Part shown: positions 48,937 through 58,361 of the stretch, in pieces
Numbering within the stretch: the stretch's first letter is position 1
Layout of the letters: each line of letters begins with the position of its first letter
Notes under the pieces: model-generated
The model's input: the letters and a program-made list of their open reading frames with translations, nothing else
Told to the model about the DNA's origin: nothing
Databases searched by the model: none
NCBI GenBank assembly: GCA_036498945.1
Contig: DASYEQ010000008.1
Span: forward strand, 1 to 64,000
Source of the DNA: JAQGMJ01 sp036498945
GTDB taxonomy: Bacteria; Pseudomonadota; Gammaproteobacteria; Burkholderiales; JAEUOS01
Direction of reading: 5' to 3'
DNA: 64,000 bases
Made by a program: the position numbers and the translations under genes

Positions 48937-51045
48937 GTGGCCCCTTCGCAACTGCAAACCTACCTGCTGATCGTCGCCCTGGCGCCGCTGGCGGGCGCCA
49001 TTCTCGCCGGCTTTTTCGGCACCAAGTTCGGCGGCGGTTTCCTCGGCCGCACCGCCTCTCATTCGGTCACCATTCTCGGCGTGCTGGTGTCGTTCATCGT
49101 CTCCTGCCTGGTGGCGCAGCAGGCGTTCGAAACCAGCGGCGTGCTCTTCAATGGCACGCTCTACACCTGGACCGTGGCCGATGGCGTCAATTTCAACGTC
49201 GGCTTCCTGATCGACCACCTCACCGTCACCATGATGCTGGTGGTGACCTTCGTCTCGCTGATGGTGCACATCTACACCATCGGCTACATGGCGGACGACC
49301 CCGGCTACAACCGCTTTTTCGCCTATATCTCGCTGTTCACCTTCTCCATGCTCATGCTGGTGATGAGCAACAACTTCCTGCAGCTGTTCTTCGGCTGGGA
49401 AGCGGTGGGCCTGGTTTCCTACCTGCTGATCGGCTTCTGGTACACCCGGCCGACCGCGGTATACGCCAACCTCAAGGCCTTCCTGGTCAACCGTGTCGGT
49501 GACTTCGGCTTCCTGCTGGGCATCGGCTTGGTGCTGGCGTATTTCGGCAGCCTGGATTACGGCCAGGTGTTCAACCATGCCGATCTGCACAAGCTGGCCG
49601 AAACCACCATTACCAACCTGCCGGGCTCGCCCACGGTACTGACGGCGATCTGCATCTGCCTGTTCATCGGCGCCATGGGCAAGTCGGCACAGGCGCCGCT
49701 GCACGTCTGGCTGCCGGATTCGATGGAAGGCCCGACCCCGATCTCCGCGCTGATCCACGCCGCCACCATGGTGACGGCCGGCATCTTCATGGTCGCGCGC
49801 ATGTCGCCGCTGTTCGAGTTGTCGGACGCCGCGCTCTCCTTCGTGCTGGTGATCGGCGCGATCACGGCGCTGTTCATGGGTTTCCTCGGCATCATCCAGA
49901 ACGACATCAAGCGCGTGGTCGCGTACTCCACGCTCTCGCAGCTGGGCTACATGACGGTCGCCCTGGGCTGCTCGGCCTACTCGGTGGCGATTTTCCACCT
50001 GATGACCCACGCCTTCTTCAAGGCGCTGCTGTTCCTCGGGGCCGGTTCCGTAATCATGGGCTGCCATCACAACCAGGACATGCGCTACATGGGCGGCCTG
50101 CGCAAATACATGCCGATCACCTGGATCACCTCGCTGATCGGCTCGTTGGCGCTGATCGGTACGCCAGGCTTCTCCGGCTTTTTCTCCAAGGACTCGATCA
50201 TCGACGCCACCGCGGAGACCCACATCGCCGGCGCCGGTTTCGCCCACTTCGCGGTGCTGGCGGGCGTGTTCGTCACCGCCTTCTACTCCTTCCGCATGTA
50301 CTTCCTGGTGTTCCACGGCAAGGAACGCTACGACCAGGCGCCGCCTGATCCACATCATGCCGCCGCGCATGACGACCACGATGCGCATGGCCATGGCGAT
50401 CATGCGCATGACGCCCACGGCCACGACGCCCACGATGACCACGGTCACGGCGGCAAGCCGCACGAGTCTCCTTTCGTGGTCACCGGTCCGCTGTTGGCCC
50501 TGGCATTCTTCTCGGTTGTCGCCGGCTACGTGATCAACAAGATGCTCTACGGCGGCTTTTTCGACGGCGTCATCACCGTGCTCAAGGAGCACGAGGCGAT
50601 GGCCAGGCTGGGCGAGGAATTCGAGAAAAACGGCGGCATCATGGGCATGGTCACGCACGCCTTCGTTTCCCTCCCGTTCTGGCTGGCGCTGGCCGGCGTG
50701 GTGTCGGCCTACGTGTTCTACATGGTGAAGACCGACTGGCCGGCGGCCTGGCAAAAGGCACTGTCGCCGATCTACGTCATCCTCGAGAACAAGTATTTCT
50801 TCGATCGTTTCAACGAGATATTTTTCGCCGGTGGCGCGCGCCTGTTGGGCACGGGCCTCTGGAAGGGCGGCGATGTCGGCATCATCGACACGCTCATCGT
50901 CAACGGCAGCGCCAGGATGGTGGGCTGGTTCTCGCGCATCACCGGCTGGTTCCAGACCGGCGCGCTGTACCAGTATGCCGTGGTGATGATGATCGCCGTA
51001 TTGTTCTCCCTGAGCCTGTTCTTCCACCACGTGGTGGGTAAATAA
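48937..51045 (+). CDS. nuoL: NADH-quinone oxidoreductase subunit L
   Basis: A 702-residue antiporter-like subunit at the distal end of the membrane arm, with the long lateral helix at the C-terminus. Core motifs are LQLFFGWEAVGLVSYLLIGFW, MGKSAQAPLHVWLPDSMEGP, ALIHAATMVTAGIFM and MTHAFFKALLFLGAGSVI. The start is GTG 48937, six bases after nuoK. Residues about 470-510 form a His/Asp/Gly-rich loop with 14 histidines in about 40 residues, not part of the conserved fold (see findings). Confidence 0.96.
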   Translation: MAPSQLQTYLLIVALAPLAGAILAGFFGTKFGGGFLGRTASHSVTILGVLVSFIVSCLVAQQAFETSGVLFNGTLYTWTVADGVNFNVGFLIDHLTVTMMLVVTFVSLMVHIYTIGYMADDPGYNRFFAYISLFTFSMLMLVMSNNFLQLFFGWEAVGLVSYLLIGFWYTRPTAVYANLKAFLVNRVGDFGFLLGIGLVLAYFGSLDYGQVFNHADLHKLAETTITNLPGSPTVLTAICICLFIGAMGKSAQAPLHVWLPDSMEGPTPISALIHAATMVTAGIFMVARMSPLFELSDAALSFVLVIGAITALFMGFLGIIQNDIKRVVAYSTLSQLGYMTVALGCSAYSVAIFHLMTHAFFKALLFLGAGSVIMGCHHNQDMRYMGGLRKYMPITWITSLIGSLALIGTPGFSGFFSKDSIIDATAETHIAGAGFAHFAVLAGVFVTAFYSFRMYFLVFHGKERYDQAPPDPHHAAAHDDHDAHGHGDHAHDAHGHDAHDDHGHGGKPHESPFVVTGPLLALAFFSVVAGYVINKMLYGGFFDGVITVLKEHEAMARLGEEFEKNGGIMGMVTHAFVSLPFWLALAGVVSAYVFYMVKTDWPAAWQKALSPIYVILENKYFFDRFNEIFFAGGARLLGTGLWKGGDVGIIDTLIVNGSARMVGWFSRITGWFQTGALYQYAVVMMIAVLFSLSLFFHHVVGK

Positions 51046-51055
51046 AAGACGACCC

Positions 51056-52549
51056 ATGCAGTCCTTCCCCATCCTGACCCTCTGCATCTGGGCGCCCATC
51101 ATCGGCGGGCTGCTGGTAATGGCCACCGGCGGCGACAAGAACGCCAAGCTGGCGCGCAACCTCGCGTTGCTGTTCTCGCTCGCCAGCCTGGCCGTCACAC
51201 TCCCGCTGCTCCTCGACTTCAACAGCTCCACCGCCGGCTTCCAGTTCGTCGAGCGCAGCGTCTGGGTCGAACGCTTCCACATCGAGTATTACCTCGGCGT
51301 GGACGGCATTTCGATGCTGTTCGTGCCGCTCACCGCCTTCATTACCGTGCTGGTGGTGCTGGCCGGCTGGGAGGTGATCGACACCCGCGTCTCGCAGTAC
51401 ATGGGCGCGTTCCTGATCCTCTCCGGCCTGATGGTGGGCGTGTTCTGCGCGCTCGACGGCGCGCTGTTCTACTTCTTCTTCGAAGCCACCCTGATCCCGA
51501 TGTACGTGATCATCGGCGTGTGGGGCGGACAGAACCGGGTCTACGCCGCCTTCAAGTTCTTCCTGTATACCCTGGCCGGTTCGCTGTTGACCCTGGTGGC
51601 CATCGTCTACCTGTACACCAAGTCGGGCAGCTTCGACATTACAGCGTGGCATAACCTGCCGCTCTCGCTTACCGAGCAGAAGTACATCTTCGTCGCCTTC
51701 CTGCTGGCCTTCGCCGCCAAAGTGCCGATGTGGCCGGTCCACACCTGGCTGCCGGATGCCCACGTGCAGGCGCCTACCGGCGGCTCGGTGGTGCTGGCGG
51801 CGATCATGCTGAAGCTGGGGGCTTACGGTTTCCTGCGGTTCTCGCTACCGATCGCCCCTGACGCCAGCCGCGACCTGGCCGGCCTGATGATCGCCCTGTC
51901 GCTCATCGCCGTGGTCTACATTGGCCTGGTGGCGCTGGTGCAGGCGGACATGAAAAAGCTGGTCGCCTACTCCTCGATCGCCCACATGGGCTTCGTCACC
52001 CTGGGCTTTTTCATGTTCAAGGACGGCAGCCCGATCGGCATGGCGGTGGAAGGCGGCATCGTGCAGATGATCTCGCACGGCTTCATCTCCGGCGCCATGT
52101 TCCTGTGCATCGGCGTGCTGTACGACCGCATGCACACCCGCGAGATTTCGGATTACGGCGGGGTGGTCAACACGATGCCCAAGTTCGCCGCCTTCGCCGT
52201 GCTGTTCGCCATGGCCAACTCGGGCCTGCCGGCCACCTCCGGTTTCGTCGGCGAATTCATGGTGATCCTGGGCGCGGTGAAATTCAACTTCTGGGTAGCC
52301 TTCTTCGCCGCCACCACCCTGATCTTCGGCGCCGCCTACTCGCTGTGGATGGTCAAGCGCGTGTACTTCGGCGACATTGCCAACGACCACGTGCGCCACC
52401 TGAAAGACATCGGCGCGCGCGAATTCACCATCCTCGCGCTGCTCGCTATCGCCGTGCTCTACATGGGCATCAACCCCAAACCCTTCACCGACGTGATGCA
52501 TGCCTCCGTGAACGAACTCGCCCAGCACGTGGCGAAGAGCAAGATCTGA
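51056..52549 (+). CDS. nuoM: NADH-quinone oxidoreductase subunit M
   Basis: A 497-residue antiporter-like proton-pumping subunit. Motifs include EYYLGVDGISMLFVPLTAFIT, FFFEATLIPMYVIIGVWGGQN, FAAKVPMWPVHTWLPDAHVQA (with the functional Lys) and SSIAHMGFVTLGFFMF. The usual 14-helix pattern is intact. The ATG lies 10 bp after nuoL. Confidence 0.96.
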   Translation: MQSFPILTLCIWAPIIGGLLVMATGGDKNAKLARNLALLFSLASLAVTLPLLLDFNSSTAGFQFVERSVWVERFHIEYYLGVDGISMLFVPLTAFITVLVVLAGWEVIDTRVSQYMGAFLILSGLMVGVFCALDGALFYFFFEATLIPMYVIIGVWGGQNRVYAAFKFFLYTLAGSLLTLVAIVYLYTKSGSFDITAWHNLPLSLTEQKYIFVAFLLAFAAKVPMWPVHTWLPDAHVQAPTGGSVVLAAIMLKLGAYGFLRFSLPIAPDASRDLAGLMIALSLIAVVYIGLVALVQADMKKLVAYSSIAHMGFVTLGFFMFKDGSPIGMAVEGGIVQMISHGFISGAMFLCIGVLYDRMHTREISDYGGVVNTMPKFAAFAVLFAMANSGLPATSGFVGEFMVILGAVKFNFWVAFFAATTLIFGAAYSLWMVKRVYFGDIANDHVRHLKDIGAREFTILALLAIAVLYMGINPKPFTDVMHASVNELAQHVAKSKI

Positions 52550-52559
52550 GGCGCCGATC

Positions 52560-54059
52560 ATGACTGCGACCACTCCCAACCTGATCCCCGCCTATCCCGA
52601 ACTGTTGCTGTTCGGCATGATCGCGCTGATCATGCTTGTCGATGCCTTCTGGCCGAAGGCCGGCACCGCGGAAAACAAGGGCCGCGCGCTGTTCTGGCTC
52701 TCCATCATCGCGCTCGCCCTGACCGGCGCGCTGTCGCTGGCCATGCTCGGCGCGGCCGACCGTTCCTACGCCTTCACCAACATGTTCGTGGTCGACCAGA
52801 TGGCGAACCTGCTGAAGATCGGCGCCTACGTCTGCGTCGGCATCACCTTCGTCTACTCGCGCCGCTACATGGCCGAGCGCGGGCTGCTTTCCGGCGAGTT
52901 CTACCACCTGTCGCTGTTTGCCTTGCTGGGCGGCATGATCATGATCTCCGCGAACAACTTCCTCACCCTCTACCTGGGCCTGGAACTGATGTCGCTGTCG
53001 CTGTACGCGATGATCGCCCTGAACCGTGATTCGGTGATTTCCACCGAAGCGGCGATCAAGTATTTCGTCCTCGGCGCCCTGGCTTCCGGCCTGTTGCTCT
53101 ACGGCCTGTCGATGATGTACGGCGCCTCCGGCACGCTGGACATCGCCGGCAACACCACCACCATCGCCAAGGCACTGGCCGACGGCGTTGCCAAGCGCAA
53201 CATGGTGCTGTTCGGCCTGGTGTTCGCGGTGGCCGGCCTCGCCTTCAAGCTGGGCGTGGTGCCGTTCCATATGTGGATTCCCGACGTCTACCATGGCGCG
53301 CCCACCCCGGTGACGCTGATGGTCGGCTCCGCGCCCAAGCTCGCCGCCTTCGCCATGATGGTGCGCCTGCTGGTCAACGGCCTCTCCCACGTTGCGGCCG
53401 ACTGGCAGGAAATGCTGGTGATCATGGCGGTGCTGTCGCTGGCCCTGGGTAACCTCGGGGCGATCGCGCAGACCAACATCAAGCGCATGCTCGCCTATTC
53501 GACCATCTCGCACATGGGCTTCGTGCTCCTGGGCCTGGCCTCCGGCGTGGTCGACGGCAATCGCCTGAACGCGGCGGATGCCTACGGCTCGGCACTGTTC
53601 TACATCCTCACCTATACGCTCACCACCCTGGCTTCGTTCGGCATGGTGATCCTGTTGTCGCGCAAGGGCTTCGAGGCCGACAAACTGGAAGACTTCAAGG
53701 GCCTGAACTCGCGCAACCCCTGGTATGCGCTTCTGATGCTGATCATCATGTTCTCGCTTACCGGCATTCCGCCGACCATGGGTTTCTACGCCAAGCTGGC
53801 CGTGCTGCAGGCGGCGGTGGCGGCGCACATGACGTGGCTTGCCGTGGTGGCGGTGGTGTTCTCGCTGATCGGCGCCTTCTACTACCTGCGTGTGGTCAAG
53901 CTGATGTATTTCGACGAGCCGCTCGACCACGAGCCGCTGGTCGCGGACGCCGCCTCCCGTACCTTGCTGTCGCTCAACGGCGCGGCGCTCCTGCTGCTGG
54001 GCCTGCTGCCCGGCGGGCTGATGGGCCTGTGCGTGGTGGTGATGCGCACTTCGCTGTAA
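52560..54059 (+). CDS. nuoN: NADH-quinone oxidoreductase subunit N
   Basis: A 499-residue antiporter-like proton-pumping subunit and last of the 14 complex I genes. Motifs include ISANNFLTLYLGLELMSLSLY, KYFVLGALASGLLLYGLSMMY, LGVVPFHMWIPDVYHGAPTPV and YSTISHMGFVLLGLASGVV. The ATG at 52560 lies 10 bp after nuoM. Complex I here is complete and apparently intact. Confidence 0.96.
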   Translation: MTATTPNLIPAYPELLLFGMIALIMLVDAFWPKAGTAENKGRALFWLSIIALALTGALSLAMLGAADRSYAFTNMFVVDQMANLLKIGAYVCVGITFVYSRRYMAERGLLSGEFYHLSLFALLGGMIMISANNFLTLYLGLELMSLSLYAMIALNRDSVISTEAAIKYFVLGALASGLLLYGLSMMYGASGTLDIAGNTTTIAKALADGVAKRNMVLFGLVFAVAGLAFKLGVVPFHMWIPDVYHGAPTPVTLMVGSAPKLAAFAMMVRLLVNGLSHVAADWQEMLVIMAVLSLALGNLGAIAQTNIKRMLAYSTISHMGFVLLGLASGVVDGNRLNAADAYGSALFYILTYTLTTLASFGMVILLSRKGFEADKLEDFKGLNSRNPWYALLMLIIMFSLTGIPPTMGFYAKLAVLQAAVAAHMTWLAVVAVVFSLIGAFYYLRVVKLMYFDEPLDHEPLVADAASRTLLSLNGAALLLLGLLPGGLMGLCVVVMRTSL

Positions 54060-54081
54060 ACCTTTTTGATGGGCTTGAGAG

Positions 54082-54393
54082 ATGGGTAATCAGCCCGCGA
54101 TCTGGTTTTTGCTGGCCGTTGGCGTGATCGGCGCCAACCTGCCATTCATTTTCACCCGGCTGTTCGGCTTCGGCGTGATCAAGCGCGGGGCGGAAGGCTT
54201 CGGCTGGCGCCTGCTGGAACTGGCGGTGGTCTATTGCCTCTTCACCGGCATCGGCCTGGGGCTGGAATCGCGCCAGGGTGACATCTATCCGCAGGCCTGG
54301 CAGTTCTGGTGGGTCAACGGCCTGCTGCTGGTGGTGTTCGCCTTTCCCGGCTTTGTTTTCCGCTACCTCTGGAAGCACCATGAGCAAGGATGA
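54082..54393 (+). CDS. DUF2818 family membrane protein
   Basis: A 103-residue protein with three hydrophobic helices: PAIWFLLAVGVIGANLPFIFTRLFG, LLELAVVYCLFTGIGLGLE and FWWVNGLLLVVFAFPGFVFRYLW. DUF2818 genes directly follow nuoN in many betaproteobacteria, so a role near complex I is often suspected but unproven. The ATG lies 22 bp after nuoN with GAGAGATGGG near it. The 3' end overlaps the next gene by 14 bases. Confidence 0.88.
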   Translation: MGNQPAIWFLLAVGVIGANLPFIFTRLFGFGVIKRGAEGFGWRLLELAVVYCLFTGIGLGLESRQGDIYPQAWQFWWVNGLLLVVFAFPGFVFRYLWKHHEQG

Positions 54394-54934
54394 TTTCACC
54401 GAGCACCAGCTCGATTCGACGCAGGTCTACGATGGCCGCCTGCTCAAGGTCTACAAGGACAACGTGCGCCTGCCCGATGACAGCCGGGCCACGCGCGAAT
54501 ACATCAAGCATCCCGGTGCGGTGGCGATTCTCGCCGTGCTGCCCGACGGCAAGGTGCTGCTGGAGCGCCAGTACCGTTATCCGCATCACCGCGATTTCAT
54601 CGAGATTCCCGCCGGCAAGATCGACCCGGGCGAGGACATCCTCAATACCGCCAAGCGCGAACTGCTGGAAGAAACCGGCTATACCGCCACCGAGTGGCGG
54701 CATCTGACCACCATCCACCCGCTGATTGCCTATTCGGATGAGGTGATCGAGCTGTTCCTGGCGCAGGGGCTGACACCGGGCGAGCGCAGCCTGGACCCGG
54801 GTGAATTCCTCGAAGTGATGCACGTCGATCGCAAGGAGGCGCTCAACTGGGTGCTGGAAGGCAAGATCGACGACGCCAAGTCGATGGTCGGCCTGATGTG
54901 GCTGGACAAGCTGGAACGCGGCGACTGGTCCTGA
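54380..54934 (+). CDS. NUDIX hydrolase, ADP-ribose pyrophosphatase-like
   Basis: A 184-residue NUDIX enzyme. The Nudix box reads GKIDPGEDILNTAKRELLEETGY (matching G-x5-E-x7-R-E-x2-E-E-x-G-x). An upstream HPGAVAILAVLPDGKVLLERQY and an EIPAGKID substrate loop are typical of ADP-ribose pyrophosphatases (NudF-like). It would hydrolyse ADP-ribose, a product of NAD turnover, which suits a place after complex I. ATG 54380 has GGAAGCACC upstream and overlaps the DUF2818 gene. Confidence 0.9.
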   Translation: MSKDDFTEHQLDSTQVYDGRLLKVYKDNVRLPDDSRATREYIKHPGAVAILAVLPDGKVLLERQYRYPHHRDFIEIPAGKIDPGEDILNTAKRELLEETGYTATEWRHLTTIHPLIAYSDEVIELFLAQGLTPGERSLDPGEFLEVMHVDRKEALNWVLEGKIDDAKSMVGLMWLDKLERGDWS

Positions 54935-55127
54935 CGCGCTGACGGCGCGCGGCATCATGGCCGTGGGGCAGTGCGCGGCCGCAAAGTTTTCGCGCTACAG
55001 GAACGAACAAGAACCTCCAATGGTCACATCCACAATGCGCTGCGCCAATAACACCAACGTTCCGCTCGCTTCCCGCCGCTGCCTGGTGCGCCGCGCCCCG
55101 GGCAGTCGGATAAGGTAGCATCCCCCC

Positions 55128-56384
55128 ATGCAACTTTCCCGGCTCCCGTTCGAGCTCCTCGTCGGCCTGCGCTATGTACGCGCCCGCCGCACTGCCAACA
55201 AGAACGGTTTCATCTCCTTCATTTCGCTTGCCTCGGTGCTCGGCATCGGCCTGGGCGTGGCGGCTCTCATCATCGTGCTGTCGGTGATGAACGGCTTCCA
55301 GAAAGAGGTACGCGACCGCATGCTGTCGGTGGTTTCGCACATCGAGGTGTTCGGCGCCAGCGGCTCGGTCGACAACTGGCAGCAACTGATCGAGGAAGCC
55401 AAGCGCAACAAGCGTGTGGTCGCAGGCGCGCCCTACGTCGAGGCGCAGGCAATGCTGGTGAATGGCGATGTGGTGCGCGGCGCGGTGATCCGCGGCATCA
55501 AGCCCGAGTTCGAAGCCCAGGTGTCGAGCCTGACGATGAAGGGCGGGCAGCTCACCGATCTGAAGCCGGGCGACTTCAACGTCGTGCTGGGGCTGGAACT
55601 GGCGCGTGCCCTTGGCGTGCGCCTGGGCGACAAGGTGACGCTGATCGCCCCCAGCGGCAGCCTCACCCCCGCCGGCGTGATTCCGCGCCTGAAGCAGTTC
55701 ACGGTTTCCGGCGTGTTCGAATCCGGCCACTTCGAGTACGACTCCGGCCTGGCGCTGGTCGCCATGGAAGATGCGCAAAAGCTGTTCCGCGTCGATGGCG
55801 CCACCGGGGTGCGGCTGAAGACCACCAACCTCTACGAGGCCCCCGAGATCGCCGAGGAGCTGTCGCACACCCTCACCGGCGATCTGCTGATCCGCGACTG
55901 GGGCCGCATCAATCGCAGCTGGTTCGCCGCCGTGCAGGTGGAAAAACGCATGATGTTCATCATCCTTTCGCTGATCGTCGCGGTGGCCGCCTTCAACCTC
56001 GTTTCCATGCTGGTGATGATGGTGACCGACAAGCGCGCCGACATCGCCATCCTGCGTACCCAGGGCGCCAGCCCGCGGTCGATCCAGAAGATTTTCATGA
56101 TCGCCGGCAGCATCTCCGGTTCGCTCGGCACCCTCGTGGGCGCCCTGGTCGGTATCGTCACCGCGCTCAACATCCCCACCTGGGTGCCGGCGATCGAGCA
56201 CCTCCTGGGCGTGCAGATTCTCGCCAAGGACATCTACTTCATCAATTCGCTGCCGTCCGACCCGCAGGCGCCGGACATCATTTTCATCACCGTCATCTCG
56301 CTGGTGCTGAGTTTCCTCGCCACGCTTTATCCGAGCTGGCGCGCGGCGCGCATCCAGCCGGCGGAGGCCCTGCGCTATGAGTGA
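55128..56384 (+). CDS. lolC: Lipoprotein-releasing ABC transporter permease (LolC/LolE)
   Basis: A 418-residue inner-membrane permease of the Lol pathway that extracts lipoproteins for transfer to LolA. It starts with PFELLVGLRYVRARRTANKNGF, TM1 is ISFISLASVLGIGLGVAALIIV, and MNGFQKEVRDRMLSVVSHIEV is the LolC/E family signature. A large periplasmic domain follows, and FtsX-like helices (MFIILSLIVAVAAFNLVSML, MIAGSISGSLGTLVGALVGI, TVISLVLSFLATLYPSWRAAR) close it. Only one permease gene is present, so the complex is likely a LolC homodimer (LolF-type). The stop overlaps the lolD start by eight bases. Confidence 0.94.
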   Translation: MQLSRLPFELLVGLRYVRARRTANKNGFISFISLASVLGIGLGVAALIIVLSVMNGFQKEVRDRMLSVVSHIEVFGASGSVDNWQQLIEEAKRNKRVVAGAPYVEAQAMLVNGDVVRGAVIRGIKPEFEAQVSSLTMKGGQLTDLKPGDFNVVLGLELARALGVRLGDKVTLIAPSGSLTPAGVIPRLKQFTVSGVFESGHFEYDSGLALVAMEDAQKLFRVDGATGVRLKTTNLYEAPEIAEELSHTLTGDLLIRDWGRINRSWFAAVQVEKRMMFIILSLIVAVAAFNLVSMLVMMVTDKRADIAILRTQGASPRSIQKIFMIAGSISGSLGTLVGALVGIVTALNIPTWVPAIEHLLGVQILAKDIYFINSLPSDPQAPDIIFITVISLVLSFLATLYPSWRAARIQPAEALRYE

Positions 56385-57060
56385 AAACGTCATCATCAGC
56401 GCCCGCGGCCTGGCGAAGAAGTATCGTGAGGGCGAGGGCGCTCTTTCGGTGCTCACCGGCATCGACCTCGACGTGCAGGCCGGCGAGAGCGTTGCCATCG
56501 TCGGCGCCTCCGGCTGCGGCAAGAGTACGCTGCTGCACCTGCTGGGCGGGCTGGACAACGCCAGCGGCGGCAGCGTCGCCATCGGCGGCCGCGAACTTGG
56601 CAGCATGAGCGAAACCGAGCGGGGCAGGGTACGCAACGCGTCGCTGGGCTTTGTCTACCAGTTCCATCACCTGCTGCCGGATTTCACCGCGCTGGAAAAC
56701 GTCGCCATGCCGCTGATCATCCGCGGCGGCTCGCGCGAGGAGGCTGAAAAGGCCGCGCGCGCCATGCTGGACGACGTGGATCTCGCCAGCCGCGTCGATC
56801 ACACCCCGGGCGAACTCTCCGGTGGCGAGCGCCAGCGTGCCGCCCTGGCGCGCGCCCTGGTGACCCACCCGCAATGCGTGCTGGCCGACGAGCCCACCGG
56901 CAACCTCGATCGCGAGAACGCTGCGAAAGTGTTCGACCTGATGCTCGGCCTGAAACAGCGCTTCAACACCGCTTTCGTGGTCGTGACCCACGACCCGGCC
57001 CTGGCGGCGCGCCTGGACCGCCGCTTTGAATTGCGCGAAGGCACGCTCAAGCCCTTGTAG
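56377..57060 (+). CDS. lolD: Lipoprotein-releasing ABC transporter ATP-binding protein LolD
   Basis: A 227-residue ABC ATPase. Walker A is VGASGCGKSTLLHLLGGLD, the Q-loop region VYQFHHLLPDFTALENV, the signature GELSGGERQRAALARAL, Walker B CVLADEPTGNLDR and the switch His FVVVTHDPALA. LFVYQFHHLL and MGGLDNASGG-like segments are characteristic of LolD among MacB-type ATPases. It powers lipoprotein release by the permease encoded just upstream, with which it overlaps. Confidence 0.95.
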   Translation: MSENVIISARGLAKKYREGEGALSVLTGIDLDVQAGESVAIVGASGCGKSTLLHLLGGLDNASGGSVAIGGRELGSMSETERGRVRNASLGFVYQFHHLLPDFTALENVAMPLIIRGGSREEAEKAARAMLDDVDLASRVDHTPGELSGGERQRAALARALVTHPQCVLADEPTGNLDRENAAKVFDLMLGLKQRFNTAFVVVTHDPALAARLDRRFELREGTLKPL

Positions 57061-57191
57061 AAGGGCGCGACCGGCTTGCCGGCGCTGCATCTCTGCCTGG
57101 GGCTTTTGACCTCCGGCTGTCCTTTTGACACATTTGGGCAATGTTTGTGCGTCATAAGGCGCATTGCTGCCTGCTTTTCGGAACCTTCGCC

Positions 57192-58337
57192 ATGGCTACC
57201 GCAATCAACAACATCAAGAAAAAGGTCAAGATCGATCACGAGCACATCGCCCTGGTCCTTCAGGGCGGCGGCGCCCTGGGCGCCTACCAGGCCGGCGTGT
57301 TCGAGGAGATCGCGCAGATTCCCACCGAGCCGCACTGGGTGGCCGGGGTATCGATCGGCGCCATCAACGCAGCCCTGATCGCCGGCAACCTGCCGGCGCG
57401 TCGCGTCGAGCGCCTGCGCGAATTCTGGGACCTGGTGTCTTCCGGCAGCAGCGGCGTCGCCCCACTGTGGGACAGCCAGCGTCAGCTGTTTCACCAGGCC
57501 AGCGCAGCCATGGCGGCACTGGCCGGGGTGCCGGGCTTTTACCAGCCGCGGATGCCGCCGCCGTTTTTCCAGGCCGAGGGCACCGAGGCGGCGATCAGCT
57601 TCTACGACACCAGCCCCCTGCGCGCCACCCTGGAGCGCCTGGTGGACTTCGACCTGATCAATAGCAAGCGGGTGCGCTTGTCCGTCGGCGCCGCCAACGT
57701 GCGCACCGGCAATTCCACCTACTTCGACAATATGAAGCAAAAGCTCGGCCCCGAGCACATCATGGCCAGCGGCGCGCTGCCGCCGGCCTTTCCGCCGATC
57801 GAGATCGGCGGCGAGTATTACTGGGACGGCGGCATCGTCTCCAACACGCCGCTGCAATACGTGCTGGACAACCGCGGCCTGAAAAAAACCCTGATCGCGC
57901 AGATCGACCTGTTTCCGGCGCGCGGTGCGCTGCCGATGAACATGGCGGCGGTGCAGTCGCGGCAAAAAGACATCATGTATTCCAGCCGCACCCGCTTCAA
58001 CACCGACAAGGCGGCCGAGGTGCAGCGCGCCAAGCAGGCGCTGCAAAGCCTGATCGCCAAGCTGCCGCCGCGCATGCGCAACGATCCGGATGTGAAGTAC
58101 CTGGCCGAAACCAACCGCACCGCGCACGTCGATATCGTGCACCTGATCTACCGCCAGAGCAAATTCGAGCTGGAGTCCAAGGACTACGAATTCTCCCGTG
58201 CCACCGTCAACGAGCATTGGGATGCCGGGCGCCGCGACATGTTGCGCACCATCGAGCATCCCGAATGGCTGACGCGCTCCAGCCTGGAGGAGGGCGTGGT
58301 GATCTACGACCTGGTGCAGGACAAGCTCAAGACCTGA
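57192..58337 (+). CDS. Patatin-like phospholipase (DUF3734 group)
   Basis: A 381-residue serine acyl-hydrolase. The oxyanion loop is ALVLQGGGALGAYQAGVFEE and the nucleophile elbow is VAGVSIGAINAALIAG (Gly-x-Ser-x-Gly). The catalytic Asp lies in YWDGGIVSNTPLQYVLD. A C-terminal extension (about 290-381) beginning KDIMYSSRTRFNTD corresponds to DUF3734, found in PHB-associated patatins. ATG 57192 is chosen; a further ATG at 57141 would add a hydrophobic, unconserved stretch. It heads a short rightward run with acetoacetate decarboxylase and 3-hydroxybutyrate dehydrogenase, suggesting action on membrane lipids or polyhydroxyalkanoate. Confidence 0.9.
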   Translation: MATAINNIKKKVKIDHEHIALVLQGGGALGAYQAGVFEEIAQIPTEPHWVAGVSIGAINAALIAGNLPARRVERLREFWDLVSSGSSGVAPLWDSQRQLFHQASAAMAALAGVPGFYQPRMPPPFFQAEGTEAAISFYDTSPLRATLERLVDFDLINSKRVRLSVGAANVRTGNSTYFDNMKQKLGPEHIMASGALPPAFPPIEIGGEYYWDGGIVSNTPLQYVLDNRGLKKTLIAQIDLFPARGALPMNMAAVQSRQKDIMYSSRTRFNTDKAAEVQRAKQALQSLIAKLPPRMRNDPDVKYLAETNRTAHVDIVHLIYRQSKFELESKDYEFSRATVNEHWDAGRRDMLRTIEHPEWLTRSSLEEGVVIYDLVQDKLKT

Positions 58338-58361
58338 TTCCCCTCTACCGAGACCGCATCA

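Noticed and set aside
48529..51282. Minus-strand open frame of 917 codons opposite nuoK-nuoL
   Set aside because: Reads as His/Arg/Gln/Asp-rich shadow of conserved membrane subunits; no ribosome site.
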